Origin: an uncultured Bacteroidales bacterium
GTDB taxonomy: Bacteria; Bacteroidota; Bacteroidia; Bacteroidales; F082
Direction of reading: 5' to 3'
Length of the DNA stretch: 10,674 nt
Assembly (NCBI GenBank): GCA_937877465.1
Contig: CALFIT010000097.1
Location: 1 to 10,674 of the forward strand
Part shown: positions 5,301 through 10,674 of the stretch, one piece after another
How the letters are laid out: each line of letters starts with the position of its first letter
Numbering within the stretch: the stretch's first letter is position 1
Program-made: the position numbers and the translations under genes
The notes under the pieces: generated by a model
Database searches by the model: none
What the model was told of the DNA's origin: nothing
Seen by the model: only the letters and a program-made list of their open reading frames with translations

Positions 5301-7880
5301 CTGTCGATGAAAGCCACGGCTGAAAGCTATCAGGTGGGCGAGAAGATCGTGGTTACCTTCCCCGCCAACGACAAGGCCAAGGCCTTGGTCACGGTGGAGG
5401 CCAACGACCGCGTGCTGCAAACCATACTAGTCGATAACCTCGGTCAGGAGGGCAAGGTGGAAATCGCCGCCACGGAGGAGATGATTCCGAATGTGTATGT
5501 CTATGTTGCTCTGATTCAGCCTCATGATGCCGACAACGACATGCCTATCCGACTTTACGGCGTGGTGCCTGTGAAGGTGGAAGACAAGAAATTGCAGTTG
5601 CAGCCTACCGTCACGGCCCCCGAAACGGCCAACACGAAGAAGACCGTCGAGGTGAAGGTGGGCGAGGCCAACAAGCAAGCCATGACCTACACCTTGGCCG
5701 TCGTCGACGAGGGCATCCTCGGCCTGACCAACTTCGCCACGCCCAATCCCTACGGCTACTTCAACAGCAAGCAGGCGTTGAGTGTGCGCACTTGGGACAA
5801 CTACGCCAACATCGTCGATGCGTTCAGCGGCGAGTTGGGTTCCGTCTACGCCATCGGCGGCGACGGCATCCTCAACCAGGAAATCACGCTCGACAACCGC
5901 TTCAAGGCCTACGCCGTCACCCTCGGACCTTTCGAGCTGAAGGCTGGCGAGACCAACACGCATAGCTTTGAGGTGCCGCAATGCTCTGGCGCCCTGCGCT
6001 TTATGGTGGTGGCCAAAGGCAACGGCAAGGCTTTCGGCTCGACCGAGAAGCAGATGAAAGTCATGGACCCGATCAACCTCTATCCGTCGGCGCCGCGTGT
6101 GGTGGCTCCCGGCGACGAACTCAACCTCAAGGTGCAGGTGCAAGCCCCCACGATGAAGAACAAGACCCTGCAAGTGAAGTTCGACAACAAGAACCTCGAT
6201 GCCTTGGAGTCGCTGCCCACATCGGTCAAGATTGACGGCAACGGCGAGGGCATCGTGGCCGTCAGGACAAGCATCCCCAAGACTTTGGGCAATGCCGAGC
6301 TGAACGTCAGCGTGACGGGCGAGGGCTACACCGCCGAGTCGTCGACGGTGATGCCAATCAGGATGCCTTACGCCGAGCGTCGCAACACCGTCACTCGGGA
6401 GATAGAGCCTGGCCAAACGCTGAACCTGCCGTTTGAATTGGCTGGCATGACGGGCACGCAACAGGGAAGCATTACCGTGTCGAGCCTGCTGCCCGTCGAC
6501 CTCTATGGCCGCATCGACTACCTCATGGACTATCCCCACGGCTGCCTCGAACAGCTGACTTCCAAGGCGTTCCCGCAGCTTTATCTCAACTATTTCGTCC
6601 AACTCGACGACAAGGAGAAAGCGGAGATGCGCAACAACATCGAGGCCGCCATCACCAACCTGAAGTCGTACCAGAAGTCGGACAACTCGATGACCAACTG
6701 GATTGGCGGCAACTACACCAACCCGTGGACGGAGGTTTACGCCCTCCACTTCTTGGTGGAAGCCCAAAAGCAAGGCTTCAACGTGCCGCAGTATTTCATC
6801 GACGGCCTGCTGAGCTACCAGAGCGACCGCGCCAAGCAGTGGAAGAACAACCCCGACTACAAGCAGGGCGAGACCATCCAAGCCTACCGCCTCTTCGTGC
6901 TGGCCTTGGCCGGAAAGGCCGAGATGGGCGCGATGAACCGCTTCAAGGAATTGGAGATGAACTACGACCTCAGCAAGGCCTTGGCTGCCGCCGCCTTCGC
7001 GCTGACGGGCAAGACGACCATCGCGCAGAACCTGCTGCCGCAAGGCGTGGAGAACGAGCGGATTTCGGACTACTACACCTCATTCGGCTCGCGCACCCGC
7101 GACCTCGCCATGCTGACCTATACCCAGATGCTTTGCGGCGTGGATGCACAGACGGTGCAGAACAACGTCAACTCGGTGTGTGGGATGCTGAGCAGCAACC
7201 GCTGGATGGACACGCAATCCACCGCCTTCGCACTCTATGTCTTGGGCAAATACGCTGAAAAACAAGGCCTTGAAAAGACCAATCTCTCTGCCACGGTGAA
7301 AGTGAACGGCGAGGAGCGCACCTTGAACACCAACATGGCCTCGGTGGGCTATGCCTTTGTGCCGCGACTCGGTGGCAACACGCTCGAAATCAAGAACAAC
7401 GGAGAACAGAAGGTGGTGGCCAACCTCTTCACCAAGACCTCGGTGGCCGAGTACGACATGGAGGAAGGCGGCAACCTGATTACGATGACGGTGAGCTACT
7501 TCGACAAGAACGGCAATGCGGTGAACCTCAACAACCTGACCGCCGGCACCGACCTTCGCGTGCAGATGACGGTGCAGAACCCGAGCGAGTGGCAGGTGAC
7601 GGAGCTGGCGTTGTCGTACTACCTGCCTTCGGGCTGGGAGTTGGTCAACGACCGCGTGAGCGGCGACATGACCGGCAACGAAGGCGCCAAGCACATCGAC
7701 CTCCGCGACGACCGTGCTTGCTTCTACTTCGACCTCAACCCCGGCGCGAAGAAGACCTTCACGCTGAAGGCCAACGCCACCTACGAGGGCAACTACATGA
7801 TTCCCGCTGTGCGCTGCGAGGACATGTACAGCAACGAGATTTACTACCAAGTGCCGGCGAGGGGGTGTGTGGTGAAGTGA
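2361..7880 (+). CDS. Bacterial alpha-2-macroglobulin family lipoprotein with thioester
   Basis: An 1839-residue periplasmic protease-trap protein, somewhat longer than the E. coli homologue YfhM. Residues 7-28 are a lipoprotein signal ending in the lipobox LLPSC; C28 is the lipidated cysteine. The residues after it (GKKGT) are not acidic, so the Bacteroidota surface-export signal is absent and a periplasm-facing anchor is likely. Domains in order: an N-terminal macroglobulin-like region, a Tyr/Asp-rich stretch (about 478-512), an MG2 domain with RGVWRPGDEL (from R625), a bait-region domain (about 983-1080), the core A2M domain (about 1150-1235), a thioester domain with YPHGCLEQ (C1395, Q1398), and a C-terminal MG10-type domain (about 1697-1839). 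The thioester can bind attacking proteases covalently. The frame is open from 2007, but the lipobox and promoter set the start at 2361; an in-frame ATG at 2379 is the alternative. Its usual partner pbpC lies downstream. Confidence 0.93.
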   Translation: MTTRQKMKKIGGISLIAMMLLLGLLPSCGKKGTATVGEPAAYVERIAPVSEALLPFLDSYTSGVIAEGEPIVVRFNSPATMKVKFGEALPAKAFDFTPALKGKAVWIDENTVGFQYDDIDKNQNYVCKFKVSDFVEVPDGQTLEFGFGVRRQNFSLVMAQPVCTSNEAMDYLLRVAFAVPADPDEVANLFDEAFRKSHPVQVTYQGNNIYDFDIQGVERKKADYQLPIVLDGKAVDSKAKIERSLTVYAKDTFAPVTFDVDKAASKGTLCFSQPLKESQNLNGFVNFNRKLGYKADIKGNRIDFYFDKSNLYAYQLEDLEMTVGSGIRSANGMLLQTDYSFGFDLTDNLPKVRWTDDGIIIPDVDETTVYFDAICLNSVTLRIVRIFDDNILSFLQDNELGETYGVRKAGRLEKKVRLAIDNPYANQWKTFPIVLSDYIDVVPGAMYQLSLNFGPADYTFVTDETRDAVVDDEAREANYWDGQAYDYRKYNYDGDWDDPNDYTYYNYVEAKKNIVVSDLAVTAKMGRNDVVDAYVYRISDANPASGAQVVAYNFQKQELAKGSTDGQGHVQLQCANRPAFVVATDRKGSKSVIKLSDGNALSYSRFDISGEAVEKGVAAFAYSNRGVWRPGDELQLNLMLNDFESSIPQDYPVVLEVIDATGRLYAKQVNNKPVNDIYCFTVPTNVSDETGLWTARFKVGTSTITKNLRVETVKPNRLEIKFELPEVVSLSKNERVNLVSRWLNGMKANGLKAEVDVKLRGGMTSFKNFAHYSFVNETQSFEPQELSLFSGQLNSEGIANVGFGPLKDVYASQMMNGTFTVKVFEQGGDFSIASFKTKLSPYERYVGVDLPETSSKYGSYYDTDKDWKFNIAMVNEDGTACKSSVALNYALYKLDSYWWWSSEDEYSLQRYASGTYKAPMKNGTLTCNGTTSVTFNIPNDKWGSYLFVVSDKQGGHTFAKVISFDWGYGHASSASGAPAQLSMKATAESYQVGEKIVVTFPANDKAKALVTVEANDRVLQTILVDNLGQEGKVEIAATEEMIPNVYVYVALIQPHDADNDMPIRLYGVVPVKVEDKKLQLQPTVTAPETANTKKTVEVKVGEANKQAMTYTLAVVDEGILGLTNFATPNPYGYFNSKQALSVRTWDNYANIVDAFSGELGSVYAIGGDGILNQEITLDNRFKAYAVTLGPFELKAGETNTHSFEVPQCSGALRFMVVAKGNGKAFGSTEKQMKVMDPINLYPSAPRVVAPGDELNLKVQVQAPTMKNKTLQVKFDNKNLDALESLPTSVKIDGNGEGIVAVRTSIPKTLGNAELNVSVTGEGYTAESSTVMPIRMPYAERRNTVTREIEPGQTLNLPFELAGMTGTQQGSITVSSLLPVDLYGRIDYLMDYPHGCLEQLTSKAFPQLYLNYFVQLDDKEKAEMRNNIEAAITNLKSYQKSDNSMTNWIGGNYTNPWTEVYALHFLVEAQKQGFNVPQYFIDGLLSYQSDRAKQWKNNPDYKQGETIQAYRLFVLALAGKAEMGAMNRFKELEMNYDLSKALAAAAFALTGKTTIAQNLLPQGVENERISDYYTSFGSRTRDLAMLTYTQMLCGVDAQTVQNNVNSVCGMLSSNRWMDTQSTAFALYVLGKYAEKQGLEKTNLSATVKVNGEERTLNTNMASVGYAFVPRLGGNTLEIKNNGEQKVVANLFTKTSVAEYDMEEGGNLITMTVSYFDKNGNAVNLNNLTAGTDLRVQMTVQNPSEWQVTELALSYYLPSGWELVNDRVSGDMTGNEGAKHIDLRDDRACFYFDLNPGAKKTFTLKANATYEGNYMIPAVRCEDMYSNEIYYQVPARGCVVK

Positions 7881-7886
7881 TTACCT

Positions 7887-7909
7887 CAGCCGCATTGCAA
7901 ATGCAGCTG
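7887..7909 (-). repeat. REP-like element 1, head hairpin only
   Basis: On the minus strand this is the head hairpin of the REP-like family: arms CAGCTGCATT and AATGCGGCTG around TGC, with one mismatch. It begins six bases after the alpha-2-macroglobulin stop codon. The four-base spacer AGGT follows at 7883-7886, but the GAGTAT tail is missing because the stop region of the gene lies there. It matches the head of element 4 except at one base. Confidence 0.75.
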
Positions 7910-7935
7910 AACTTCTAAACCAATCTTCTTGGGCT

Positions 7936-7970
7936 CTGGCGAATTTGCAATTCGCCAGAGGTGAGTATGG
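7936..7970 (+). repeat. REP-like element 2, tail truncated
   Basis: The head hairpin has perfect arms CTGGCGAATT and AATTCGCCAG around TGC (7936-7958), extended by one more pair to 11 bp. The spacer AGGT and the start of the tail, GAGTATGG, follow at 7963. The second hairpin is lost: the sequence changes to the unrelated palindromic block at 7974-8022. Confidence 0.8.
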
Positions 7971-7973
7971 GAA

Positions 7974-8022
7974 ACAAGTTGTGGACGGTTTGGCCGATGA
8001 AAATCGTCCACAAGTTGTGGAC
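7974..8022. repeat. Palindrome GTCCACAAGTTGTGGAC with a 13-bp direct repeat
   Basis: ACAAGTTGTGGAC occurs at 7974-7986 and again at 8010-8022. The second copy is part of a perfect 17-bp palindrome (8006-8022). TTGTGGACG (7979-7987) also pairs with CGTCCACAA (8005-8013) to form a hairpin. It replaces the tail of element 2 and lies between elements 2 and 3. No coding function is seen. Confidence 0.75.
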
Positions 8023-8042
8023 AAATCTGTAGCAGAGCCGTT

Positions 8043-8091
8043 CTGGCGAATTTGCAATTCGCCAGCAGTGAGTATGAGAATTTGTAATTCG
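8043..8091 (+). repeat. REP-like element 3, complete, upstream of the transposase
   Basis: A complete 49-base unit. The head hairpin has arms CTGGCGAATT and AATTCGCCAG around TGC (8043-8065). The spacer is CAGT. The tail GAGTATGAG leads into the second hairpin GAATT-TGT-AATTC (8078-8090). It lies 36 bases upstream of the transposase start and is inverted relative to element 4 on the other side of the gene. Confidence 0.85.
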
Positions 8092-8127
8092 AAAAAATAG
8101 TGGGAACACTTAACAACTAAAAGAAAG

Positions 8128-8661
8128 ATGTATTTGAACAGGGTACTATATTTCACGACTTCGACGGTGATAGATTGGGTTGACATATTCACTCGTCCAA
8201 TCTATCGGCACATCGTTGTCGATTCTCTTTCCTATTGCCAAACTCACAAAGGACTGAATATCTATGCATGGGTGTTGATGTCGAATCATCTCCACATGAT
8301 AGTTGATACCAACGACGACACTACTGTTGGCGACGTGATGCGTGATTTCAAGAAGTTCACGAACAAAAAGATACTGAAAGCGTTGGAACAAGACGAGCAT
8401 GAAAGTCGGCGAGAATGGCTTCTTGACAGGTTTTGGTTTGCAGGGGCAAACGATAAACGCATCAAGAACTACAGGTTTTGGCAGGAAGGTAATTATGTCG
8501 AGGAAATATATACTATGGAATTTCTGATGCAAAAGTTGAACTACATTCACCAAAATCCAGTCAGAGCCGAAATTGTGGCGAAGCCAGAGGATTATTTATA
8601 TAGTTCGGCATTGAATTATGCAGGCGAAAAAGGATTGTTGAATGTTGAATTGATAAGTTGA
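8128..8661 (+). CDS. REP-associated tyrosine transposase (RAYT, Y1_Tnp/HUH family)
   Basis: A 177-residue single-strand DNA transposase of the IS200/IS605-like Y1 family. The HUH metal-binding motif is H54-L-H56 in SNHLHMIV. The probable catalytic tyrosine is Y139 in KLNYIHQNPVRAEIV, the usual site in RAYTs. The closing YLYSSALNYAG motif is also typical. No tnpB-like partner is present, as expected for RAYTs, which are domesticated and act on REP hairpins rather than on their own ends. The ATG at 8128 gives the normal family length; no strong ribosome-binding site or TAnnTTTG box is visible just upstream. Lower G+C content than both neighbours suggests a separate origin. It interrupts the alpha-2-macroglobulin/pbpC pair and lies among five REP-like elements that are its likely substrates. 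All key motifs are intact, so the protein may be active. Confidence 0.88.
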   Translation: MYLNRVLYFTTSTVIDWVDIFTRPIYRHIVVDSLSYCQTHKGLNIYAWVLMSNHLHMIVDTNDDTTVGDVMRDFKKFTNKKILKALEQDEHESRREWLLDRFWFAGANDKRIKNYRFWQEGNYVEEIYTMEFLMQKLNYIHQNPVRAEIVAKPEDYLYSSALNYAGEKGLLNVELIS

Positions 8662-8673
8662 GCTTTTGTGAAT

Positions 8674-8722
8674 CGGATTACAAATCCTTATACTCGAAAC
8701 AGCCGCATTGCAAATGCGGCTG
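8674..8722 (-). repeat. REP-like element 4, complete, inverted
   Basis: Read on the minus strand: head hairpin arms CAGCCGCATT and AATGCGGCTG around TGC (8700-8722, perfect 10-bp arms), spacer TTTC, then the tail GAGTATAAG leading into the hairpin GGATT-TGT-AATCC (8675-8687). The 23-4-22 layout is identical to elements 3 and 5, but both stems have different bases with pairing kept. Confidence 0.85.
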
Positions 8723-8752
8723 AACCCCAAACATCTTTGGACTTCAATTCTT

Positions 8753-8760
8753 TAGTTTTG
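8753..8760 (+). promoter_or_regulatory. Weak candidate -7 promoter box for pbpC
   Basis: TAGTTTTG matches TAnnTTTG, 85 bases before the pbpC start. No well-spaced -33 TTTG is present; the one at 8736-8739 is too close. If it is used, REP-like element 5 would lie in the pbpC leader RNA. The motif is short and this stretch is T-rich, so a chance match is possible. Confidence 0.3.
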
Positions 8761-8769
8761 CCTTTAGTT

Positions 8770-8818
8770 TGGGCGAATTTGCAATTCGCCCACAGTGAGT
8801 ATGAGAATTTGTAATTCG
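8770..8818 (+). repeat. REP-like element 5, complete, upstream of pbpC
   Basis: The head hairpin has arms TGGGCGAATT and AATTCGCCCA around TGC (8770-8792). The spacer is CAGT, and the tail is identical to that of element 3 (8797-8818). Compared with element 3, the head stem carries two changed base pairs, both compensated on the other arm. It ends 27 bases before the pbpC start codon. Confidence 0.85.
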
Positions 8819-8845
8819 GAAAACAACAAACAATGAAACGATGAA

Positions 8846-10674
8846 ATGAAAAAGCCCATAAAACATAAAAAAGCAAAGATTGTTCTAATAGCTCTCGCGG
8901 CCCTTTTCGTGGCCTTCCTCTGCATCCCCGTGCCACGGTTCGACAAGCCTTATTCCACCGTGCTGACCGCCAAAGACGGCGAGCTGCTCGGCGCAAGGAT
9001 CGCCGACGACGGGCAGTGGCGCTTCCCGGCCTCCAACGCCTACTCGCCGAAATACGTCGCTTGCCTCTTGGCGTATGAAGACCGTTGGTTTTTCCTCCAT
9101 CCGGGCTTCAACCCCGTCTCGTTTGTCAAGTCGTTTGTCGACAACATGAAGGCGGGCGAGGTCGTCAGGGGAGGCAGCACCATTTCGATGCAGGTGGTCA
9201 GGATGTCGCGCAACAACCCGCCACGCACCTACGCCGAGAAGCTGTGGGAGGTCGTCTTGGCCATGCGCCTCGAGTTGCGCTATTCCAAAAGGTCGATCCT
9301 CAATATGTATGCCGCCAACGCGCCTTTCGGGGGCAATGTGGTGGGCATCGACGCGGCGGCGTGGCGTTATTTCCACACCACGCCCGACGCGCTTTCGTGG
9401 GGTGAGGCGGCCACCCTCGCGGTGCTGCCCAACGCGCCGTCGCTGATCCATTTGGGTCGCTCACGCGAGCGTTTGGAACAGAAACGCAACGAGTTGCTCC
9501 AGCGTCTGCCCGATGCCAATGTCTTCATCCCCAAGCGTTTCGGCGTGCCAAGACTCACAGCCGAGGACGCTGAATTGGCCATGATGGAAGCCATCCCCGA
9601 CAAGCCTTACGACATGCCGATGTTGGCCTATCATTACCTCGCCGACCAAGACAGCCGCCGCCACGGGACGCAAATCGCCTCCACCTTGGACTACAACTTG
9701 CAGCGTTCCGTTACCGACATCATGCATCGCCACCACGAGGCCAATGTGATGAACAACATCGACAATGCCGCCGTTTATGTGGTTGACTATCTGAACGATG
9801 AAGTCGTAGCCTATGTTGGCAACAACATGAACGCCGCCGATGCCGCCATGGTCGACATGGTGAAGGCGCAACGCTCTACAGGAAGCATACTCAAGCCTTT
9901 CCTCTTTGCCGCCATGCTCGACGAGGGCACGCTCTTGCCCCAGATGGTCTTGCCCGACATCCCCATGAGCCTCTCGGGTTTCACGCCGAAGAACTACAGC
10001 GGCGAGTATTGGGGTGCGGTGTCCGCCGACAAGGCCCTGCAAAACTCGCTCAACGCGCCTTTTGTCCACCTGCTGCGCGAATACGGCCAGCCGCGTTTCC
10101 ATGCCTTGCTGAAGCAGTTGCCGCTGAAAGGCATCGTCTTCGATGCCGAGCATTACGGCCTGTCGCTCATCGTGGGCGGGGCGGAGGCTTCGCTTTTCGA
10201 CATCACCAACGCCTACGCCAAGATGGGGCGCAAGTTGGCCTCATACGTCAATGAGGGCTTCGATGAAAAGATAGATGAGAAAGAATCTCCATTTTCGGCG
10301 GAGGCTATCGCCGAGACCTTCCATGTGATGCTCGGCCTGACACGCCCCACGAGCCAGATAGGGTGGGGGGGCTTCTCCTCGTCGGCCCAGGTGGCGTGGA
10401 AGACGGGCACCAGCTTCGGCTTCAAGGACGCTTGGGCGGTGGGACTCACCGACCGTTATGTGGTGGGCGTTTGGGTCGGCAACTCCGACGGCGAAGGCCG
10501 TCCGGGACTGACGGGCGTGGGCGTGGCGGCCCCCATCCTGTTCGACATGGTGGGCAAGCTCAACGACAGCTACCTCTATCCCGCCAACACCTCTGAAAGC
10601 ATCGAAATTGAGGTGTGCGCCGAGTCGGGCTATCCCAAGTCGGACTGCTGCCATAGTATTAATAAGGTGCGTGT
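8846..10674 (+). CDS. pbpC: Penicillin-binding protein 1C (bifunctional GT51/transpeptidase), 3' end outside the window
   Basis: The first 609 codons of a class A penicillin-binding protein that polymerises and cross-links peptidoglycan at the outer face of the inner membrane. A lysine-rich start and one membrane anchor (about residues 11-27) come first. The glycosyltransferase motifs follow: EDRWFFLHPG (E78), GGSTISMQ, the EKLWE segment, and MYAANAPFGGN. The transpeptidase motifs are S347-I-L-K350, S401-L-N403 and K519-T-G-T522, so both active sites are intact. The end visible here (IEVCAESGYPKSDCC) looks like the start of the BiPBP_C domain that distinguishes PBP1C from PBP1A and PBP1B; some 150-200 residues are probably missing. 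The ATG at 8846 was chosen because ATGs at 8833 and 8841 run into stops within four codons. Its family partner, alpha-2-macroglobulin, is upstream, beyond the RAYT insertion. Confidence 0.93.
   Translation, partial: MKKPIKHKKAKIVLIALAALFVAFLCIPVPRFDKPYSTVLTAKDGELLGARIADDGQWRFPASNAYSPKYVACLLAYEDRWFFLHPGFNPVSFVKSFVDNMKAGEVVRGGSTISMQVVRMSRNNPPRTYAEKLWEVVLAMRLELRYSKRSILNMYAANAPFGGNVVGIDAAAWRYFHTTPDALSWGEAATLAVLPNAPSLIHLGRSRERLEQKRNELLQRLPDANVFIPKRFGVPRLTAEDAELAMMEAIPDKPYDMPMLAYHYLADQDSRRHGTQIASTLDYNLQRSVTDIMHRHHEANVMNNIDNAAVYVVDYLNDEVVAYVGNNMNAADAAMVDMVKAQRSTGSILKPFLFAAMLDEGTLLPQMVLPDIPMSLSGFTPKNYSGEYWGAVSADKALQNSLNAPFVHLLREYGQPRFHALLKQLPLKGIVFDAEHYGLSLIVGGAEASLFDITNAYAKMGRKLASYVNEGFDEKIDEKESPFSAEAIAETFHVMLGLTRPTSQIGWGGFSSSAQVAWKTGTSFGFKDAWAVGLTDRYVVGVWVGNSDGEGRPGLTGVGVAAPILFDMVGKLNDSYLYPANTSESIEIEVCAESGYPKSDCCHSINKVR

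Larger units (their letters stand above)
8043..8722 (+). mobile_element. RAYT gene bracketed by inverted REP-like elements
   Basis: The transposase gene is flanked by a complete plus-strand REP-like unit (8043-8091) and a complete minus-strand unit (8674-8722), so the tails face each other across the gene. This is the arrangement expected of a RAYT with its REP/inverse-REP pair. The segment is A+T-richer than the genes on either side. The true ends of any insertion cannot be fixed from one sequence; elements 1, 2 and 5 may also belong to it. Confidence 0.5.

Noticed and set aside
5427..7043. 538-codon open frame on the minus strand inside the alpha-2-macroglobulin gene
   Set aside because: Antisense shadow of a long G+C-rich gene; His/Val/Gly/Leu-rich translation with no recognisable domain.
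7974..8022. DnaA boxes or a replication origin
   Set aside because: TGTGGACAA differs by one base from the DnaA box complement, but the copies are part of a small palindromic repeat and no other origin features are present.
7881..8192. Short minus-strand open frames downstream of the alpha-2-macroglobulin gene
   Set aside because: They consist of translated REP-like hairpins (repeated LANCKFA and GELQIR peptides), a product of the repeats rather than of a gene.

Overview
The window looks like chromosomal DNA of a member of the Bacteroidota, probably order Bacteroidales. Two upstream regions carry the Bacteroidota -7 promoter motif TAnnTTTG, no strong Shine-Dalgarno sequences are visible, and the protein families fit that group. 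The two large genes are clearly G+C-richer than the intergenic regions and the transposase gene.

Layout. (1) 43-1473, minus strand: an intact AAA/STAND-type ATPase with a C-terminal DUF234 domain that shows a PD-(D/E)XK-like residue pattern. Its upstream flank (1474-1779) holds a -7 promoter box, a 53-bp tandem duplication that is also a long inverted repeat, and a perfect 19-bp inverted repeat. (2) 1780-2088, minus strand: a remnant of a second, different ATPase (AAA_14/DUF4143 family), cut at both ends. A 33-bp tandem array (2092-2242) with a small palindrome at its core lies next to it. (3) 2361-7880, plus strand: an 1839-residue bacterial alpha-2-macroglobulin lipoprotein with an intact CLEQ thioester motif. 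(4) 8128-8661, plus strand: a REP-associated Y1 (HUH) transposase, or RAYT, set among five copies of a two-hairpin REP-like element in both orientations. (5) 8846 to the window end, plus strand: penicillin-binding protein 1C, with complete catalytic motifs and the C-terminus cut off by the window edge.

How they fit together. The alpha-2-macroglobulin and PBP1C genes form a pair known across many bacteria (yfhM-pbpC in Escherichia coli). The published proposal is that the first traps proteases entering the periplasm and the second repairs peptidoglycan. Here the pair is kept in order and orientation but separated by about 965 bp of RAYT gene and REP-like elements, which probably arrived as an insertion. 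The minus-strand ATPases are a separate module with no visible functional tie to the pair.

The most interesting material is non-coding. The REP-like elements follow an exact 23-4-22 nt plan with paired changes in their stems. The two unrelated-looking repeat systems next to the two ATPase genes may be recognition or regulatory elements of those ATPases.
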